DNA of 64,000 nt. Source: Streptomyces sp. NBC_00425 (lineage in GTDB: Bacteria > Actinomycetota > Actinomycetes > Streptomycetales > Streptomycetaceae). Under the pieces are notes generated by a model. That model was not told the DNA's origin and made no database searches. It was given only the letters and a program-made list of their open reading frames with translations. Both the position numbers and the translations under genes were made by a program. This document shows, piece after piece, positions 61,596 to 64,000 of the stretch. The first letter of the stretch is position 1, and every line of letters starts with the position of its first letter. The DNA lies in assembly GCF_036030735.1 (NCBI RefSeq), contig NZ_CP107928.1, positions 434,001 to 498,000 on the forward strand. Direction: 5' to 3'.

Positions 61596-61781
61596 TCACG
61601 TCCATGGAAGGTTGCGGGTGGTCACGACGCGGGCGGCGGTGTTGTTCCGGTTCAGCAGCCGGATCAGCATCAGCACGAACCCGAGCCGGGTCGGGCCGGA
61701 CCTGTTCGCGACCAGCTCCCAGTCAGGGCCTACCGGCGTCCAGCACGCCACCACGTCCTCGGGTGACCACTCCTGACGCAC
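61596..61781 (-). pseudogene. Tn3-family transposase N-terminus (DUF4158), truncated
   Basis: From ATG 61781 the reading MRQEWSPEDVVACWTPVGPD followed by WELVANRSGPTRLGFVLML matches the beginning of Tn3-family transposases (M-R-x-EW-x-P-E-x-L, DWELV-x-NK-x-G-x-TRLGF). The similarity ends after about 39 residues and the frame closes 22 codons later in unrelated sequence. A complete TnpA has close to 1000 residues. The STAND ATPase gene begins 45 bases further on the same strand. Confidence 0.7.
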
Positions 61782-62058
61782 GAACGTCCCCGCCCCTCCG
61801 TCGACAACTCGTTCGGCCTAACGAAGAAGCCGGGCGTGAAGCAACGGGGAGAGGCAGAGGGCCGACGGCTACTTTGCACCGTGGGTCAGAGACAGGACAC
61901 CGGGGCCTCGATCCCCGTGGGTTCAAGGAAACCGAAGGTCTTTCAGCCGTACAGCAGCCGCGGCAGAACCGGCCGGGCAGCTGCCCCCAGGCGAAACAGC
62001 CCGAGCAGCAGGCCGCCGGCTTGTTCTCAATGATCTTCCCCATGATGGTGTGACCAGG
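61782..62058. other. Intergenic stretch between transposase remnant and XRE gene
   Basis: No supported gene. Five-base arms TCGTT and AACGA occur around CGGCCT near 61810, possibly part of a transposon end. The GGGTTCAAGG segment near 61920 was considered as a tRNA T-arm and rejected. Confidence 0.4.
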
Positions 62059-62382
62059 TCACATCGGCGGCAGGGAACGGCCGTCGCGGCGCTTGGGCAC
62101 GACGGCCGGGGCCACCATCGAGCCGGTCGTGGCCTCCTGGACTCCAGCCTGCCGACCTGGGCGGGTGACTTTCCCTGGCTCGGGAATCAGCAGATCGCCG
62201 ATCTCGCAGCCGAGCACGACACAGATCACGTCCAGGTCCTCCAGCTTGAGGGAGACCGGCTGGCCCGACCACAGGCCGGACATCTTCCCGGCCGAGATCG
62301 CCAAGCCGTGTTCGGCCAGGCTCCGCTGGAGCTCGGAGGCCTTCCAGATCCCTTGTTCGCGGCGGTCAGCCGCAGGTTCCAC
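62059..62382 (-). CDS. XRE-family regulator, probably frameshifted near the start
   Basis: The main frame gives GIWKASELQRSLAEHGLAIS followed by AGKMSGLWSGQPVSLKLEDL and CVVLGCEIGDLLIPEP, an XRE/Cro-type helix-turn-helix. In this frame the only start is GTG 62382, giving EPAADRREQ, which looks out of phase. One frame over, ATG 62387 overlaps the integrase stop (ATGA) and reads MKWNLRLTAANKG, the expected N-terminus. A one-base loss around 62355 explains both, so the gene is probably broken. The tail is Pro/Arg-rich. It is translationally downstream of the integrase. Confidence 0.7.
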   Translation of the reverse strand: MEPAADRREQGIWKASELQRSLAEHGLAISAGKMSGLWSGQPVSLKLEDLDVICVVLGCEIGDLLIPEPGKVTRPGRQAGVQEATTGSMVAPAVVPKRRDGRSLPPM

Positions 62383-62383
62383 T

Positions 62384-63295
62384 TCATCCCATCAGTCCTT
62401 CCAGCCGCTTCGCGGCCCGCTGCTGCCCGGTCACCCAGGCGTCCTCGACCCGGGTCTGCTGGACGTGGATGTACTTCATCGTGGTGGCGATCCATGAGTG
62501 TCCGAGGACTTCTTGGATCCCGAGCAGATCAAGCCCTCCGAGGTAGAGCTCGGACGCGCAGAAGTGCCGCAGGACGTGCGGAGTCAGCGTGTCGGCCCAG
62601 CCGGGCAGATGGGCTTTCGCCGCGGTGGCCAGACCGTTGCGCAAGGCGTCGTCGCCGACGCGGCGCGAGGAGCTGTCGGTGTTCTTGCGCTCGGAGGGGA
62701 GCAGAGGGGCGGCGGGGCGGGGGTGGTCGTCGTCGAACTGGCCCCACACGTCCTCGATGAACCACCGCAGCATGCGGTCGGCGCCGTTGATCAGCGGCAC
62801 CATCCGCTCGCGCGGGCCCGAGCCGCGGGCGCCTTTGCCGTGGCGGACATGGAGCTTGCCGAAGCGGCCCAGGTCCCACTTGACGTCGGCCAGGTCGAGT
62901 TCGCATGCCTCGCTCACCCAGAGTCCGACCTGCGACAGCAGCTTCGATGCGGTGTAGTTCCGCGCGGTGGGGGCGAACTTGCGGCAGGTTGCCAGCTCGC
63001 CGCCCCAGCCGGTGAACAGTGTCTTGATCTCCGGCGCGGTCGGCGGGATCCGCAGGGCGGCGTCCTTGGATCCCCGCGGGCGGTTCATCTCGTCGATCGG
63101 GCACTCGACGACCCGACCGGTCATCCGGTGGATCTCGACCTTGTGCCGCAGCTCCAGGAACAGGAAGGACGTGGTCAGCGCCTGCGCGCGGGCCAGCCGG
63201 GTGCCGCTCGGCGAGCCCCGCAGCACCTTCCCGAAGTACCCGTCGGCATCGGCCGGCTCCATATCCCACAGCGGCTGGCCGAACCGGGCCCGCAT
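62384..63295 (-). CDS. Tyrosine recombinase/integrase, probably inactive
   Basis: A 303-residue XerD-like recombinase. Catalytic elements seen are K154 in VRHGKG, H240-x-x-R243-H in TPHVLRHFCASEL, H266 in VLGHSW and the nucleophile Y275 in TTMKYIHV. The first catalytic arginine should be in GLR-x-SE, but the sequence is GLWVSEACEL with W126 (codon TGG, 62920-62918), a one-base change from CGG. The N-terminus is also split: from GTG 63420 another frame reads VIGRSHLRSEGACDSRTAKA, and phase returns near 63340 with KPDGTIRGDAGHLDQMRARF. The gene is therefore probably dead. Confidence 0.82.
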   Translation of the reverse strand: MRARFGQPLWDMEPADADGYFGKVLRGSPSGTRLARAQALTTSFLFLELRHKVEIHRMTGRVVECPIDEMNRPRGSKDAALRIPPTAPEIKTLFTGWGGELATCRKFAPTARNYTASKLLSQVGLWVSEACELDLADVKWDLGRFGKLHVRHGKGARGSGPRERMVPLINGADRMLRWFIEDVWGQFDDDHPRPAAPLLPSERKNTDSSSRRVGDDALRNGLATAAKAHLPGWADTLTPHVLRHFCASELYLGGLDLLGIQEVLGHSWIATTMKYIHVQQTRVEDAWVTGQQRAAKRLEGLMG

Positions 63296-63600
63296 CTGGT
63301 CCAGGTGCCCGGCGTCCCCGCGGATGGTGCCGTCGGGCTTCCGACCTGGGAGGCGTCGAAGGCCTTCGCCGTTCTGCTGTCACAGGCGCCTTCGGATCGA
63401 AGGTGGCTTCGGCCGATCACGGCCTGTCAAAACTTCTGACAGCAACACCGGTTTCCTGGTCCGTTCCTACTCGGACACCAGTCGTCGAGTGGTTCGAGAT
63501 CGTGGGCAGGATCGCCCTCCTCATCGATGCCGCAGTCGTCGTACAGCCAGGCAGATGCAGGCACCTTTCGTTCCGGGAACCTGTCGGCGACGATGGTCCG

Positions 63601-64000
63601 ATGGACCCCGAGCGGGATGTGCTGTGGACCGCCAGAGACCGCAGGCGCTATTCGCTGCGCCGGTGGCTCACCCTGTTCGGGGTCGTGCTGGTCGGGGTTT
63701 GCGGATGGCCGATGACCAAGGCGTCGGCCGACCCGGATCGTGGTCTGATCGACATGGGATGGATCCTTGTCGTCGGCGTTGCCGTGGCGGTCCCGGCCGG
63801 CATCGCACTCTGGATCTGGGACCGGCGCCGCGTCCTCGACGTCCACGCTGACCACGCTGACCACGAACTTCACCTCGGCCTGGTCAACGGACGCGTCGTC
63901 CACCTCGACCCGGCCGCAGTCCGGCAGATCCGGATGACCTGGCGGTTGTCGTCCTGTGGCAGCTTCGGCAACGCGAAACTGCGCTTGGTCACTGACCAGC
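63601..64000 (+). CDS. Membrane protein, truncated by the window end
   Basis: From ATG 63601 the frame stays open to the window edge (133 codons): LWTARDRRRYSLRRWLTLFG, a first helix VVLVGVCGWPM, a second helix WILVVGVAVAVPAGIALWIW, then a charged soluble part with RRRVLDVHADHADHELHLGL and QIRMTWRLSSCGSFGNAKLR. No ribosome-binding site precedes this ATG, and the frame remains open upstream (VEWFEIVGRIALLIDAAVVV), so the start is uncertain. I do not recognise the family. Confidence 0.5.
   Translation, partial: MDPERDVLWTARDRRRYSLRRWLTLFGVVLVGVCGWPMTKASADPDRGLIDMGWILVVGVAVAVPAGIALWIWDRRRVLDVHADHADHELHLGLVNGRVVHLDPAAVRQIRMTWRLSSCGSFGNAKLRLVTDQ

Noticed and set aside
58453..61781. Claim of a complete Tn3 transposon with terminal inverted repeats
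   Set aside because: No matching 38-bp terminal repeats or target duplications could be identified by eye, so only remnants are claimed.
61880..61960. A tRNA-like segment with GGGTTCAAGG that could be an attachment site next to the integrase
   Set aside because: No acceptor or anticodon stem can be paired around it.

Overview
The window looks like chromosomal DNA from a Streptomyces-type actinomycete. GC content is very high, GTG starts are common, operons overlap by ATGA or GTGA, and several families are typical of the group: RRH-x-DL leader peptides, DUF6411, DUF5937/ArsR, MmyB-type regulators and a SpoIIE-type phosphatase with an anti-sigma-like ATPase. No rRNA, tRNA or CRISPR array was found. 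All functional calls rest on motif and family recognition by eye; no database search was run.

Region 1 (1-15275) is an organosulfur-scavenging block. A minus-strand unit encodes a TauD-like dioxygenase, an ABC permease and ATPase of the sulfonate/taurine type, and the start of the binding protein. A plus-strand unit encodes three luciferase-like flavin monooxygenases, a DUF1684 protein, a complete peptide-type ABC importer (binding protein, two permeases, fused double ATPase) and a fourth luciferase-like enzyme. Three short Cys-containing leader peptides with the RRH-x-D motif precede the transcription units, with hairpins or a 17-bp tandem repeat between leader and first gene. This suggests cysteine-responsive attenuation of the whole block. 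A decayed MFS gene lies between the divergent units.

Region 2 (15276-31502) holds a transposase scar, a UvrA-like ATPase, a membrane protein with a possible small partner ORF, and an eight-gene minus-strand stress operon: dnaK-grpE-dnaJ(cbpA)-cbpM-clpB-trxC-UBP zinc finger-TrxR-like flavoprotein. The flavoprotein carries an N-terminal cyclic-nucleotide-binding domain and lacks the redox CxxC. A divergent PucR-family regulator follows.

Region 3 (31503-46600) is mixed accessory chromosome: quinone reductase with PadR regulator and a duplicated palindromic operator, SnoaL-like protein, MerR regulator with a classical 19-bp-spacer promoter, a large PAS/GAF/SpoIIE/HATPase phosphatase, a cupin-like protein, P450, PEP-mutase family enzyme, GNAT and small proteins, with decayed transposases between them.

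Region 4 (46601-58140) contains a compact sigma factor/anti-sigma factor/ABC exporter operon, an MmyB-type regulator divergent from an SDR with repeated operator boxes, an ArsR/DUF5937-MFS operon and a MerR-quinone reductase pair.

Region 5 (58141-64000) is a decayed mobile region. An NB-ARC/TPR STAND ATPase gene lies between a frameshifted Tn3-type resolvase and a truncated Tn3 transposase N-terminus. Next to it are a tyrosine recombinase that has lost a catalytic arginine and part of its N-terminus, and a frameshifted XRE regulator. The window ends inside a membrane protein gene.
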